From: Dioscorea cayenensis subsp. rotundata | Taxonomy: Eukaryota > Streptophyta > Magnoliopsida > Dioscoreales > Dioscoreaceae | Assembly (NCBI RefSeq): GCF_009730915.1 | Contig: NC_052477.1 | Location: 3,126,611-3,190,610, forward strand | Direction of reading: 5' to 3' | DNA length: 64,000 bases | Part shown: positions 35,601 through 47,760 of the stretch, one piece after another | How the letters are laid out: every line of letters begins with the position of its first letter | Position numbering within the stretch: position 1 is the stretch's first letter | Translations under genes and position numbers: made by a program | The notes under the pieces: model-generated | Seen by the model: only the letters and a program-made list of their open reading frames with translations | The model's database searches: none | What the model was told of the DNA's origin: nothing

Positions 35601-35737
35601 TACTCGCTGATGAGAAGCTACGGCTACCGTAGACGGACGTCCCTTATCTGCGATTAAAGTATGTTTCCCGCATACTTAAGGAGGGGAGGGCAGCCGGCAT
35701 CACTGCCAAAGGGGAGTGTTCGAAAGCAGGTTCATAG
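32650..35737 (+). pseudogene. Plant mobile domain / Ulp1-like (C48) protease gene of the MULE
   Basis: The 5' part (from 32650) reads MLTFKPKDVALVLGLRCDGD and continues in one frame with YLMGKILFP and YAWAQATHKWL, the pattern of the plant mobile (aminotransferase-like) domain. In-frame stops lie at TAG 32809, TGA 32956 and TGA 33094. A low-complexity acidic linker follows (33746-34663). The 3' exons 34978-35368 and 35456-35737 join in phase 0 and encode a Ulp1-type cysteine protease: His in DHFHVVILDND, the following Asp, and Gln/Cys in RQKQGSVDCAVYVMRF. TAG at 35630 interrupts the last exon, with homologous frame (VPYLRLKYVSRIL) beyond. The catalytic motifs survive, but the gene as a whole is broken. 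Ulp1 relatives remove SUMO; the role in MULEs is unknown. Confidence 0.8.
34721..34906. repeat. 62-bp tandem repeat, three copies, in a MULE intron
   Basis: Units 34721-34782, 34783-34844 and 34845-34906 are about 90% alike, each starting tttaaactatta and holding ctttaag, gttaac and gtt(t/c)aaat words. A fourth partial unit follows. They lie in the intron immediately before the Ulp1 protease exon. Confidence 0.9.
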
Positions 35738-36128
35738 AATACGTTGTCTTAGTTTCAAATGTAAACCAGTTTAAATTCAATCATTATTTTCGAAGAACAT
35801 GACAAATTTTGTCAATGTAAATTTACATGTATCTATATTTATATACTTGACTATTTTTTTAACCTTCCAGTATCATTGTTCAACTTGCACTTTCATTGTT
35901 TAATTTTAAGTTTCATTGTTTAACTATCAATGTCATTGTTTAAATATCCATGTTACAGTTTAAGACGAACTAGTCACTTGTGAAAATAACTATTTACCGT
36001 TTAAAATAACAATTTCTCTATTTAAATACATGATTTAACTGTAACAATAAGGTTTTCTCTGTTTAAAAATGAAAAGTTGGCACACAATTAAGTTTGTTTC
36101 TTTTTAAAAATCAGTTGTTTTACAATGG

Positions 36129-38121
36129 CTAGTCGGCGACAGTTTCATTGCAAGATCTGCGATTGTGACCGGAGCCGTGGCAGCGGCTGCAACGTAACTC
36201 GCGGACCTCAAAGGCTTGTGACTCGATCCTCTTTTACCTAGGACGCCCAAGTTGCCTTCTCATCACATGCGGTCGCAGACGCAGTTCACGATTTTCGTCC
36301 ATAGGCTTGTCATCATCGAGTATGGGTAATATAGCTTCTTTATACGCCAATTTGTAATTGTCGACAGTGAAGTAGCCGCTAATAAATCGATGAACGTTAG
36401 TGTCTGTCTGGATTATTGCAGCGCAAGCGTGTTTGCACGGGATACCATAAACTTGTCACCTGTGACATGAGCATGTTCTGATGGAAAGATCTACAGAGTA
36501 CCTACACTGGTCAATCACTTCATAACGATTATCAACACAACGACCAACACGAAGATTTCGTCTATCCTCAACATGTATATATCTCCACCTTCGAATGTAT
36601 GTCCGGGCACAAGTAGGTCTCCCATTTGTTCGCTTGCTCACGGCGGTTGAATAACATGCGTATCAACTTGATCTTGTACAGCGTACAATACAAATCTCAA
36701 ACAAGGTTAAGCAAAGACATTGATAGTTAAACATAAACACACTTTATTAAACAGTTATCATAAATTAAACAATGATGTAGATGGTTAAATACAGAAAAAG
36801 ATATTTGAATATTTATAAACTATTTTAAAAGATAATACAAATTCTTAAGTGAAAATAAACATTCAAATACCATATGGAGTTGACTATTTTCGTTACCGGC
36901 AAATGCCAAGCTTCTTTAATCCAAGCATTGACCGATTCCGCGACATTTGAATACATCTCACCCCAGCGTTCGCCTCTGAACAGATAATTCGACCAATGTG
37001 CCTATCTGATTTATTAATCAACCAGTGATGGGCTTTCGGGTGATATAGCCTGCAGTTCATTCACAGCATCATCAAAATCTTTAGCCGTGGATGCCCACGC
37101 AATACGAAAGTATATAGACCAGCACTCCTCTCTCAATGTCTTCCCTAGTCTGACGTTGGCTTTCATGAAATTGACCTCCAAGTGTCGAAGAAATGTTCCT
37201 GCAACATGTCCTTCTGAATGTCGATGGCTTTGTACAAGGGTCGGTCTTTGAGTTTCTGAATCACCCGTGCACTTACCCATTTTTTGGACGCTTTCATGTG
37301 TGAGGTCGATCCCACTCCACCACCGCAAGTGTGTGACGGGTTCATTGTCTTTATTCTTAAAGTATTTTTATTATATTCTTTTGATGCATGAAGGCGCCAT
37401 TCACAACCAATGGCAGCGCATTCCACAGTCACCCGGTGTTTCTCGTTCTTTATGAATTTGAAGTCAAAATTCCATTTGATTGCAAAATTTCGAAGTGCGT
37501 CCCTGAAATGTTCAACGCCTTCAAAACGTTGTCCGATATCCAATGACAACACTTCAGAATGATTTAACGAGGAAGGAAGGCATCCCACAGTTCGCCATGG
37601 GGTTGACCTGGAGCGCTTGCAGAATCTGAATTCCTGCTAACGCTTCAGTTTAAATGAAACCATCCATAAGTTAAACAGAGACATAATGTGCTTAAATGAT
37701 AAAATCATAATTTAAACCTTAAGTCAAATAATTACACGATGAAGATAAAATTTAAATGCAAACAGAATATATTTAAACAGAGCCTATCAAAGTTAAACCG
37801 TAATGAACTTATACAACTAGATAAACGTAAAAGAGAATAATCTTACAACGAGAAGAACTCATTTTCAGTAGGATTCGACAATGCCACATCGTCTTTCTCC
37901 ACAACAAGATCGACTACAGAGCATTTGAAGATCGAGTGAATGTGACACATCCGCTGGAAGTCGACATCGGTTTCTATTAGACAAGACGTTTTATACCCGT
38001 CGGGTGTGATAAACTTCACCCTCACACGGGAAACATCGAGACCCCATCGCTCACATATCTCAGCTAACACCGACTCCCAAGAAGTCAGCGCCGTGAACAT
38101 TAGCACTCTTCTCTCCCCCAT
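36129..38121 (-). pseudogene. MuDR-type MULE transposase, catalytic core deleted
   Basis: Exon 1 (38121 to about 37846) has a PB1-like N-terminal region (WGLDVSRVRVKFITPDGYKT). Exon 2 (about 37650-36875) starts with the MuDR N-terminal DNA-binding domain (VECAAIGCEWRLHASKEYNK, MNPSHTCGGG, KASKKWVSARVIQKL). At about 37185-37195 it jumps to the region that normally follows the DDE nuclease (RHLEVNFMKAN, FDDAVNEL), so the catalytic Asp motifs are absent. A one-base deletion precedes HWSNYLFRGERWGEMYSNVA. Exon 3 (about 36690-36129) holds a SWIM zinc finger (CSC ... GIPCKHACA) and a C-terminal zinc knuckle (CSRCHGSGHNRRSC), with in-frame TGA at 36458-36456 and TAA at 36236-36234. It cannot encode an active transposase. 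Confidence 0.82.
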
Positions 38122-38188
38122 TGTATCTAGCAATACCACAAAAACTATCCATAATATAACTACTGAACTCAAATCGAATAAACCAAAT

Positions 38189-38200
38189 AAGAAGAAGAAA

Positions 38201-38230
<30 letters not shown>
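38189..38230. repeat. (AAG)n microsatellite
   Basis: About 42 bases of near-perfect AAG, reading CTT on the transposase strand just upstream of its first exon. A weaker AAG tract occupies the matching place in the second copy (about 40619-40642). Confidence 0.9.
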
Positions 38231-38232
<2 letters not shown>

Positions 38233-40883
38233 GATGATGTAAAGATCCTTCTAAAATGTACTTCAAAAAAAGTACACAACTGTATGCATAAAGTCAGACA
38301 TGATGTGATTGGGCGGTATTTTTCCCACCATTTTAAAGGACAAAAAAAGTATTTAATTACATGGATCCACTTGAAGTGACCGACAAGGGTTAATCCTTAG
38401 AGACAATCATTACTGGCTCCTTGGCTCGTAGTTCTTCTTCGTTTTCCACCATTGTCTCGAAGTTTTTCTTCGCTTGTAAGGAAGATGTTGCGGTGTGAAG
38501 TCCTTGCAAGCGACCGGTCGACTGCAAGCGAGAAGCGGCGAGAAGTAAGCAAGGGACGATAGAATCCAACCTATCATCGCTCGAAGGAAAGTACTCCACT
38601 TATCATGACTCTCTCTCTGTTTAAATATCAATCTTTAATGTTTAACAAATATGATTCAGTGTTTAACATATTGGTTCACTATTAAAAACCTTTTTATATA
38701 GTTTAAACAAATATGTAAACTGTTTAAATATTATCATTTGGCTGTTTAACAATATATGTTATTGTTTAAATTGAATATTGTTACTGACATTGTGTTCACT
38801 AACAGAGCCTCCATGAAAAGAACACTTGAGCCGCTTGCTTGTTCACTGTTTAAATTGAATACTGTTACCAACATTATGTCGTTTAAACCAATATGTAAAC
38901 CATTTATATATTTTGATTTAACTATTTTAAAATATATGTTATTGTTTAAATTGAATGCTTTCTGCGACATCGTGTTGAAGATGGATATTTTTCCAAAACA
39001 TCGTGTTACAGACATTCCATCAATCATCTTGGGTACCTCATGGGTCTTTGTTTAAACGTCAACCTTTTTACGTTTAAACAATTATATATATTCTTTAAAC
39101 TATCGGTTCACTGTTTAAATAATTTGTATATCGTTTAAACATATTTATTTTTTTGTTTAAACCATTGTCATTGTTTATACATATATATTTTTTGTTTAAA
39201 CACCATTGTCACTGTTTAAATAGTAAGGCGATTTCGTTTAACATTTTGTTTGTTTACAATGCCCTTTTTTGTTTATAAAAATGTTTAAATATCAAAAGTT
39301 GACACTCAAATAAGTTTGTTTCATTTAAAATATTTAAACATTTACAATGGCCTCTGATTAAATATCAAAAGTTTACACTCAGATATGTTTGTTTCATTTC
39401 AAATAAAATATTTACAACATTTACAACATCTACAACATTTACAATGTCTTCACGGACATCAGACACTTGCAAGTTGATCCTAGTTCGTCTATTAAGATTT
39501 TAGCTTCAACTAGTATCTCTACCTTCGAATGCTCACGGCGGTTGCATAACATGCGCATCAACCTGAACCTGTACAACGTAGAACATGAATAGTTAAAAAA
39601 GACAGTTAAACAGTTTAAATATAATCCTCCACAATCAAGCAATAAGTGAAAAGATAGTTAAACTTCTTATCATGTTCAAGTCAAAATGCCCGCTTAATTG
39701 CTTGCCCGTCATCCTCCGCATTCAGGTAATTAGGCGGGCTTTCTGACTTGAACAGGAAAAAAAAGTTTGACATGTTGCGTGATTGATTCTCCAGAAGAAA
39801 ATGATCATGACACATCCTTTAAATGAATATCCTAAACACATGAAGATGAAACTCATCCGAGAAGAAGCAGAGGACGAGGAGGAGGGGGTGTCCAGGGGAA
39901 GTGGTCTTCCTTCTCATTTATGGTGTGAAGTCCGTAAGCCGGTTGACGCTTCAGATCCGAGAAAAAAAAAAAGGAAACACACGGGGAACCGAGCTTTTCT
40001 CATTAACGAGAAAGAGAAAGGGGTCTTCCGAGATATATGTTAAATTTTAGAAAATTTAATGCAGTCATTAATTCTTGTGCCCGGGATACCATAAATTTGC
40101 CATTGCCCACCTGCCAACACTTCAGTTTAAACGGAAAAGATAAATATTTTAAACTGAGACATAAAATGTTTAAATTATACATTACAATTTTAAACGGTAA
40201 TGCAAATAGTTAAATACTGACTAATAAATTAAACAAAGAAGACAAATGTTAAATATAAAAATAATGTATTTAAACAGAGACAGACGCCGTTAAACGGTAA
40301 TCAACTTATACAACTAGATAAACATAAAAGATAAGAATCTTACAACGAGAAAAACTCATTTTCAGTAGGATTCGACAATGGCATAGCGTCTGTCTCGACA
40401 AAATCGACAATGGCACATCCGCTGGAAGTCAACCTCGTTTTTTATTGGACAAACTGTTTTATATCCATCGGGTGTGATAAACTTCACCCTGACACGGGGA
40501 ACATCAAGACCCAATCACTCGCGTATGTCAGCGCCGTGAACAATAGCCCTCGAATCGAAGAAATTCTCACCTTATCAAGAAACCGGCATAATTCAAATAT
40601 AACAAACCAAATGAGGAGAATAAGAAAAAGAAGAAGAAGGAGATGTGATGAATCTTCTAAACTTTGTTTGACAAAAGGCAAAAAAAAATAATACAAAATT
40701 ATATGTATAAAGGTTGGACATGATGCGAGTGCCCGTTTTTTCCCGCCATTTTCAAGGGTAAAAATGGAATTTCATAACATGGTCGCATTTCAAGTGAACG
40801 GTAGGGGGTAAAAGAGAAGTTGAACAATAACGGAAGGGTTGTTCGGGGTTTACCAAAATTGGAGGGGTTGTTTAGAAATTTTC
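38230..40883. repeat. Second, internally deleted copy of the MULE
   Basis: Segments repeat parts of the main element. 38500-38640 resembles 33180-33260 (plus-strand gene). 39500-39560 resembles 36580-36690. 40080-40110 matches the SWIM exon and then jumps directly to sequence like 37640. 40300-40450 matches the transposase first exon and its donor (37800-37990). 40650-40815 matches 38230-38395. Exons are mostly lost, while the GTTTAA-rich spacers remain (38600-39330 plus orientation; 39580-39665 and 40125-40310 minus). No intact frame. Confidence 0.7.
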
Positions 40884-41404
40884 TAATATTATCCTTATTT
40901 AAAAAACCCATCAATATTTTATTAATTTTTTTCCCTAGTTATATTTTTATTCTCTTTTAAAATAATATTTTATGCTTTTTTAAAATATTTTTTTATTCAG
41001 TATTTATTGAAAAAGGTTACAATACAGTTAAAAATAAAATTATAAAAAAATATTTAATACTTCATAAACTTTTAACATATAATAAAAACACAAAAAAAAA
41101 ACCTTTTACAATGTATGTATAAATAATACCGAAGAAAATATAGATCCAATTCATAAAATTAAAACTTCAATAATAGAGAAAAAAATTAACTCACAGATAA
41201 CAAAACATAATTTTTAGGAAAATAAAAAAGAATTTGTTTTCATGAAACTAATACATTTTAACCAATAAAGTGCCACTTGTCAAAACATCATTCGATCATC
41301 TCCTACCTGGCTGCCACGTAGGAGGACATCACTCCTTGATAGCCGTGTATCTCAATCACAATCCCCATGCAACGGTGTAGATCAGCCCAAACAGCAAACA
41401 CGCT
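40884..41404. other. AT-rich spacer upstream of the kinase gene
   Basis: A/T-rich to about 41260, then mixed composition with 'cctggctgccacgtaggagg' (ACGT core) near 41305-41325. No gene. Confidence 0.5.
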
Positions 41405-41647
41405 GTTTGCACCAAAACAGCGGATCCTTCATTGTCCAAAAAAGGCTCTACCTTCTCCGCTTTGACTTCTCTCTCTCTCTCTCTCTTTCACTCTCATCTC
41501 CGTTCGGATCCTTGTCTGAATCCGGATCCGAATCCGATAAGCGCCGGATCCCTTGCTCCGCCGGAACATCTTACCGCTTCTCTTCCTCCTCCTCCGAAAA
41601 CCTAGGGTTTTCCCCTGTAGTGCGCCGGCGGCGATGAGCTGAGAGTG
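41405..41647 (+). promoter_or_regulatory. 5' leader of the kinase gene with CT-rich tract
   Basis: A run of (CT)n at 41469-41487 and several 'ggatcc/tccgatc' repeats at 41505-41550 precede the ATG. CT-rich leaders are common in plant mRNAs. The transcription start cannot be fixed from sequence. Confidence 0.45.
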
Positions 41648-44600
41648 ATGGGCTGCGTCTTAGGCCGACCGGCGGCGCCGCTTCCTTCGTCCTCATCGCG
41701 GCTTGATGGCGATCGCGTCGCCTCCGGAAGCAAGCACCAGGCCTCGCTGTCCAAGAGCGAGACCTCCGTCGACGCCCCTGATCCCGAGGCTGCCGAGGAG
41801 AAGCCGGAGAAACCCCAGGGAGAGCGCCGGAGACGCCCGAGGCCCAATCCACGTCTGAGTAACCTCACTAAAGGTGTGCACGGCGAGCAGGTCGCCGCCG
41901 GCTGGCCCGCCTGGCTCTCCGCTGTCGCTGGCGAGGCTATCAATGGCTGGACCCCCCGCCGCGCCGACTCCTTCGAGAAGCTTGACAAGGTTTCATCAGT
42001 CTTGCTTTCTTGATTTCGTTTGCGTTTGATTCGGAATATTTTTTCCTCTAAAAGTGGGATCTTGGTTGTGGTCTCAGATCGGGCAAGGGACGTACAGCAA
42101 CGTGTATAAAGCTCGTGACACTCTGAGTGGAAAAATCGTGGCTTTGAAGAAGGTGAGGTTCGATAACCTGGAGCCGGAGAGTGTGAAGTTCATGGCAAGA
42201 GAGATCTTGATTCTTAGAAGGTTGGATCATCCCAATATTGTGAAACTGGAGGGGTTGGTGACTTCCAGGATGTCTTGTAGTCTGTACTTGGTTTTTGAGT
42301 ATATGGAGCATGATCTTGCTGGTCTTGCTGCCAGTCCTGGTATCAAATTCACCGAGCCTCAGGTCTAGATCTTATCCCTTCCTTGATCTTTGTTTTGTGA
42401 GGAGACTGAGTACTCTTTTGGGTGTTGGAAAATGGTGGTGAAAAAACAATTCTTGATTGAGCAGGTGAAGTGTTACATGAAGCAACTATTGTTGGGGCTC
42501 GAGCATTGCCATGGTCGAAATGTGCTTCACCGGGATATCAAGGGCTCAAATCTCCTTCTTGACAATGGTGGAATACTCAAGATTGCAGATTTTGGGTTGG
42601 CTTCTATGTTTGATCCTGATCATAGACATCCTATGACTAGCAGGGTTGTTACCCTGTGGTATCGGCCCCCAGAGCTTCTGTTAGGCGCTACTTATTATGG
42701 AGTTGGAGTGGATCTTTGGAGTGCTGGCTGCATTTTGACAGAGCTTTTGGCTGGGAAGCCTATTATGCCTGGCCGGACTGAGGTATATAGTATGGAGATG
42801 ATCTATGTTAGTTTAATAACATAAATAGTTGCTTTCATGTGTGCTCCTGCTATCAAATTCTTAAGGAGCTCTTCATTCCTGTTTTCCTTTTTAGCATGAG
42901 TGTTCCCTTCACTTAAGTATTTTATTTGCTTATTTATAACTGGGACAAGTCTTTGCGTAAAACAGGTGATCTACTATATACCACATCAAATTATGAAGAG
43001 ACCTTTATACCTTAAGTTGTTAGGTATAGTTTTTGTTTGCCTTCAACCATGTAGAATATATATTTGTATATAGCTGTTGTAGGTAATCATACATGCAATA
43101 TATATTCATGCAATCACTCATGTATATAGATTCGTTGCCTCTATCTTGTTACCATGTAACTTATGCCAACTCTGTGAAACTTGAATAAGTTTTTAAAAGA
43201 GTGATAATTAACACAGTAGCCTATAAGATCAGCACCCATATAATTTTATTTGAAAATCCATTGATAGAATTTATTCCCTATTTTATTTGTTTGAAATCTG
43301 GCTGACGTGTGCCTAATAATTTATGCATATTGCAATTCACAAATACCTGAATCGTTTTGTCCTTAGTGTTCTTTAATGAAGTTGATGATCTATTGCATGG
43401 GCAACTTCAAGATTGCTTATATGATACTAAAACTCAACCTCTAGTTTTACTTGTTAATGTCTTTTCAATAGCTTTGATCCTTGAAAAGTTGCAGTATCTT
43501 GAAACGTTGAGCAGTTGTGGATCTTAATTACTTATTTCTAGACTCTTCTACCTCATTCCTACACATGATAGGTTACCAGTGATTTCTTCTTTGGTATGAA
43601 TAACACAATTTATACCACTTTCAGGTGGAACAGCTGCATAAGATTTTCAAATTATGTGGCTCTCCTTCAGAGGAATACTGGAAAAAGTCAAAGTTGCCCC
43701 ATGCTACAATATTCAAGCCACAACAACCATATAAGCGATGCATACAAGAGACGTTTAAAGACTTCCCACCATCATCATTACCTTTAGTTGAAACTCTTCT
43801 TGCAATTGACCCAGCTGAACGTCAAACTGCTTCTGCTGCTTTAAGGAGTGAAGTAAGCTTCAACATTTTAATGCTCCAGTTCCTAACTCTTATTTTACTT
43901 GGGCTACTATTATATTTTAAAACAGCATATAATTCTTGCAAGTCACAGGTTTTGGAACGTCTCTCATAAAAATATATTTTTATCTCTTGAGCTCATTTTG
44001 GGGTAATCAATGTTTCATTGGTCAATTATTTATGTGAAGAAACTTTAGTGGCATATATAGATCATTATGGTGCAAGGACAATTATCCAAGAGTATATTGA
44101 TGTTTTTACCAAACTATGCTGTTTAGTTTGTGGATTAAGTTTTCTTGATTTGCACCTCCACTTTTCTTTCTCTGCATGTGCTTGTTAGGCTTTGTGTCCC
44201 ATCTTTGCCTCCAAAAGTAGGAATTTTTCTCTTTCCCATATGCATACTTTTTCCATGACTAATTTCTTTTGTTTGTTTAGATATGTAGTGGTGATATATA
44301 TAGGTCAGCTCTAGCTAGGTAAAGGCCCTCGTTATTTGGCCTTAAAATTTCACATTTGTCTTAAAACAATTAAATCTATTCCATTGAGCTTTTACTGGAT
44401 TTTTTGCTTCATCGGCAACTTTCCTTTTTCTTTTTTGCTTGGCCGCGGTCCGTCAATTGAAATCTATAGAACCGTATACATCTTACACCTCAAATATGGA
44501 GCCCCATGAAAGGCGCATGAATTTTATCTTAAAGAGATCTTACAATGACAAAGACTTCATAGTGATTCTAATTTGTACCAAATTTGGAGAACACCTCATT

Positions 44601-47342
44601 TTTTTGCGAGATCATCAAAATCAGTCTTTCTTTAATCTACTATACCTCAATCTGTAGTTTTGTCCCAACTGAAAGTAAATTTGACTTGTGGATATAATAT
44701 GCCAGGTCACCTTTCAATTGTGAAGATGTCTTCTTCCTTCTGCCTTTCCTTCTTGAAATTAATGATTGTCATTTTTCTCTAGAAATCCTTATGCTTATTT
44801 AACTATGACTTGAATCTGCTCTGGCAGAGAGTATTGGTATCCCTATAGCTACTGCCTGCTTGAATTTACAAGAAAATGCTCAAATGGAGAGCATTGCTCT
44901 CTTCCCCTGTCAGATAGTCTGCAAGATAGCATTGATTGGAGAATGTGTTTTCTTTTTGTAATGATGCCATCATGGAAATAGTGCAATTTTTAGTCAGACA
45001 TACTTGGTGCTTGCTTTTAGCCATTAATCATTTATAGTAAGTATGTAGTTTGCATTCATGCCATTGATGTTTTCTGTTTTGCAGTTCTTTAGAACAGAAC
45101 CTTTAGCCTGTGAGCCTTCAAGTCTGCCACAATATCCTCCAAGCAAAGAGATGGATGCTAAACGAAGGGATGAAGAAGCTAGAAGGTATGTGGTCATTGA
45201 CTGACTAAGTTAATATCTCATAATTTTTGTATAATTTTTTCATTTACAGCAATATGGGTTGTTATCTGTATCAAATGGTTTGCTTTGTTATCTTTATCTG
45301 CATAAAACTAAAAAATTTGTGATGTTTCACAATATCGCCATATATGCATGCTTAGTGAACCTTTATGAGGAATCACCTTTTCATTGAATGTGATAATCTG
45401 TCAGCTCTTTGTTCCTGTTAAACCAAAAAATACAAACAGCTGGCTTTGTTTTATTGATGATCATATATGTGATACCATGAGGACCTCACTGGAGACGAGG
45501 GGGATTCTTTGCTCATCAATGAAGTCATACTGTCATAGTAAAGTGTAGAGGTAAACCATAAAGAACATGACCTTAGGGTGTGCTTGGTTGAGGGAATAAG
45601 TTAGGATAAGCTCGTTTAACCCAGTCAATCCCAGTCTTTCCAACCAAATCCTACCAATGGTATAATTTGGAACTGGAATAAGTTTATTTACAATATCTAA
45701 TTAATTAAATAATACAAGCATTAATTCGTATTAAAAGATTATTAATCATTAATAGACAACAATCATTGCTTAAAAGATATTATTTTACAACATTCTTGTT
45801 CTTTTTTCAAATCACCTTCCCTTATCTGTATTATGTCAGGCTTCTCTGATCTGTTCAGATGGTATTTGAATCCTAATGCATCAATCGAGTGATGGTTTTC
45901 AAGATAAAAGTCAATTAATGTGTAATCGTTGAAAATCAAATTTCAAACTTGTGCTTTATAGGTTCTTACTGAAATTAACTAGTTGAGAAAAAAGAAAGAC
46001 AAATTATTGAACAGCTTTCTTTAAGTGTTTTTGATTGAACAACTCATGTGAATATCGATAATAGTGTCATTAACTGTAATGATTTATATGACAATTATGC
46101 TTTAATTCTCTGAGAATTATCCAATTTATGATTTTAAGGAAAAATTTTGGCATCTTGAAAAACATGCTTTTGTGTGTGTGTGTGTGTGTGTGTGTGAAGT
46201 CCCACATTTGATTACTGAAATTTCAGTTATCTTAAAGAGCTTGGTTGTTCCTTTAAATCTTAGATCTCTTGAACATTCTGTCTGAGACTCTGATGAATTA
46301 TTTTTAGCTGGCTTGTTTCCTTCACCTGATTGCAGTATTAATTGACAAATGATCTATTAATCTTTTATAAGGGGCTGATTTACCATGTTGAAAAATTACA
46401 TTCATTACTGTCAGGCTTAGAGCTGCTGGGGGAAAAGCCCATCATGGTGATGGAACCAAGAAGACACGGACGCGTGATCGGCCTGCGAAGGCGGTCCCTG
46501 CTCCAGAGGCTAATGCTGAACTCCAAGTAAATCTTGATGTATGCCATTGCTACAACTACTTCCTTTCTCTCTCAGACTCATCTTTCTTTTCAGTTAGCCA
46601 AACCACTCCCTTGGTTAATTTGGGAAAAATACCATGCTCTTTGAGACTATTTGGCTAATTATTTATTTCAAATTTTAGGAACCATAACTTATATGCAAGT
46701 TTCATGAGGTCCTCTTCATTGGCATTTCATCTAAAATTCTCATGTAGTCAAATGACTTGAATTTAACCATTAGGCTTTATAAACCTTGTTGTAAAACATA
46801 CAAGCACCACAGCCTCCAAAGTGCTTTGTACATCACCACATATCATAGATATGCTTTAAAGCTTAATGCTGAATCTTTTCATTATCTGCATGATTGCTTG
46901 AATTCATTTCTCCAAAAATTACAAATTGTCATCATATTTATATGTCATTTGAAATAAACAGGTTAATTTATGCATGCCTGTGTGGACATCCTTCTACTAA
47001 CTCATTTATTTTTCCCATTTGTTTCTTGTTGGTACTGAAAACACACAGAGAAGACGACTGATCACACATGCAAATGCAAAGTGCAAGAGCGAAAAGTTCC
47101 CACCTCCACACCAAGACGGAGCTTTGGGGTTCCCTGTGGGCTCTTCGCAACACATGGAGCCTCCCGCCTTTGATCCTCCCGACATTTCCTCATTCAGCAC
47201 AGTATTCCCTTACCAGAAAGGCGGGCAAGCCTCAACTTGGTCGGGTCCTCTGGTTGATCCTGCCGCCGTTGTCTATCCCCGGAAAAAAAAGCGCCCTCCC
47301 AAAGAGACTCAGAAAGACAAGATGAACATCCGAATGCGATAG
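41648..47342 (+). CDS. CDK-related Ser/Thr protein kinase, 563 residues
   Basis: Seven exons: 41648-41989, 42078-42362, 42465-42782, 43625-43852, 45085-45185, 46415-46538 and 47049-47342, with consistent phases throughout. The protein begins MGC, an N-myristoylation and possible palmitoylation signal. The kinase domain starts at IGQGTYSNVYKA (residue 115); Lys-138 lies in VALKK, the catalytic Asp in HRDIKGSNLLL (about 233) and DFGLA at about 251. The activation loop TSRVVTLWYRPPELLLG is CDK-like, and the cyclin-helix position reads ESVKFMAREI. The tail contains NAELQVNLDRRRLITHANAK, EKFPPPHQDGALGFPVGSS and a lysine-rich end. This architecture is the plant CDK-related kinase group (At1g54610-like). 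It probably acts at membranes as a signalling kinase; no cyclin partner is implied. All key residues are present. Confidence 0.93.
46171..46196. repeat. (TG)n microsatellite in kinase intron 5
   Basis: About 13 TG units in the 1.2-kb intron between exons 5 and 6. Confidence 0.9.
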
Positions 47343-47760
47343 AACAACACAACAATCCAGCTGCATTATATCCAAATTTTTCGTACTAACACGACGTCCA
47401 GGAACTCAGTTGAAATGCCAAGGAGTATGTCCACCACTGTATCAACACACAGAAAGAAATAGAGAGAGAAAGACCGAGCTATTTATTAATTTTTTTTCAG
47501 TATGTTTCACTGTTGTATGATTTTTTTTTTTTTTTTCCCGAGCACATCGCCATGTAAATCTTCTCTTCTTTTTCTTGTTTTCACTACCCAAACAATGACT
47601 TTGCTTAGATTAAAATCAAATTAGCTCTCAAGAAACACCAAAATAAACAGATTGGAATTTGAAATGGAATTGTGTGTGCCATGTATTTGTGCTTGAATTA
47701 TTATTTCTTGGTGAGTACAGAATATGTTGCTTTACATGATGAATGTTATGAAAATGAAAT
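47343..47760. other. 3' regions of two convergent genes
   Basis: About 420 bases separate the kinase stop (47342, plus) from the GDSL stop (47761, minus). A T-rich tract at 47519-47536 lies in the kinase 3' side. No gene lies between. Confidence 0.6.

Larger units (their letters stand above)
31556..40883. mobile_element. Mutator-like element of the Ulp1-carrying type, about 9.3 kb, compound and decayed
   Basis: The left edge GAAATTATCAAAAAAAGCCCC and the complement of the right edge GAAAATTTCTAAACAACCCC are an imperfect terminal inverted repeat. Inside, a plant-mobile-domain/Ulp1-like gene (plus strand) converges on a MuDR-type transposase gene (minus strand), the arrangement known from Ulp1-bearing (Kaonashi-type) MULEs. 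From about 38230 to the right end there is a second, more deleted copy. A 9-bp target duplication was not confirmed; the candidates 'ttaaaaaaata' and 'taatattat' do not match well. Both genes have stops or deletions, so it is non-autonomous. Confidence 0.75.

Noticed and set aside
38060..38266. Leu-rich frame LLLLLLLLL...
   Set aside because: Translation of the AAG/CTT microsatellite.
41571..41988. Minus-strand frames of 93-128 codons over kinase exon 1
   Set aside because: Shadows of a GC-rich first exon whose plus frame is contiguous with the kinase.
45584..45740. Possible Harbinger-type MITE in kinase intron 5 (gggtgtgcttggttgagg...)
   Set aside because: One terminus-like end only; the nearby 'ccaaccaaatcctacc' is not a convincing partner and no 3-bp duplication was found.
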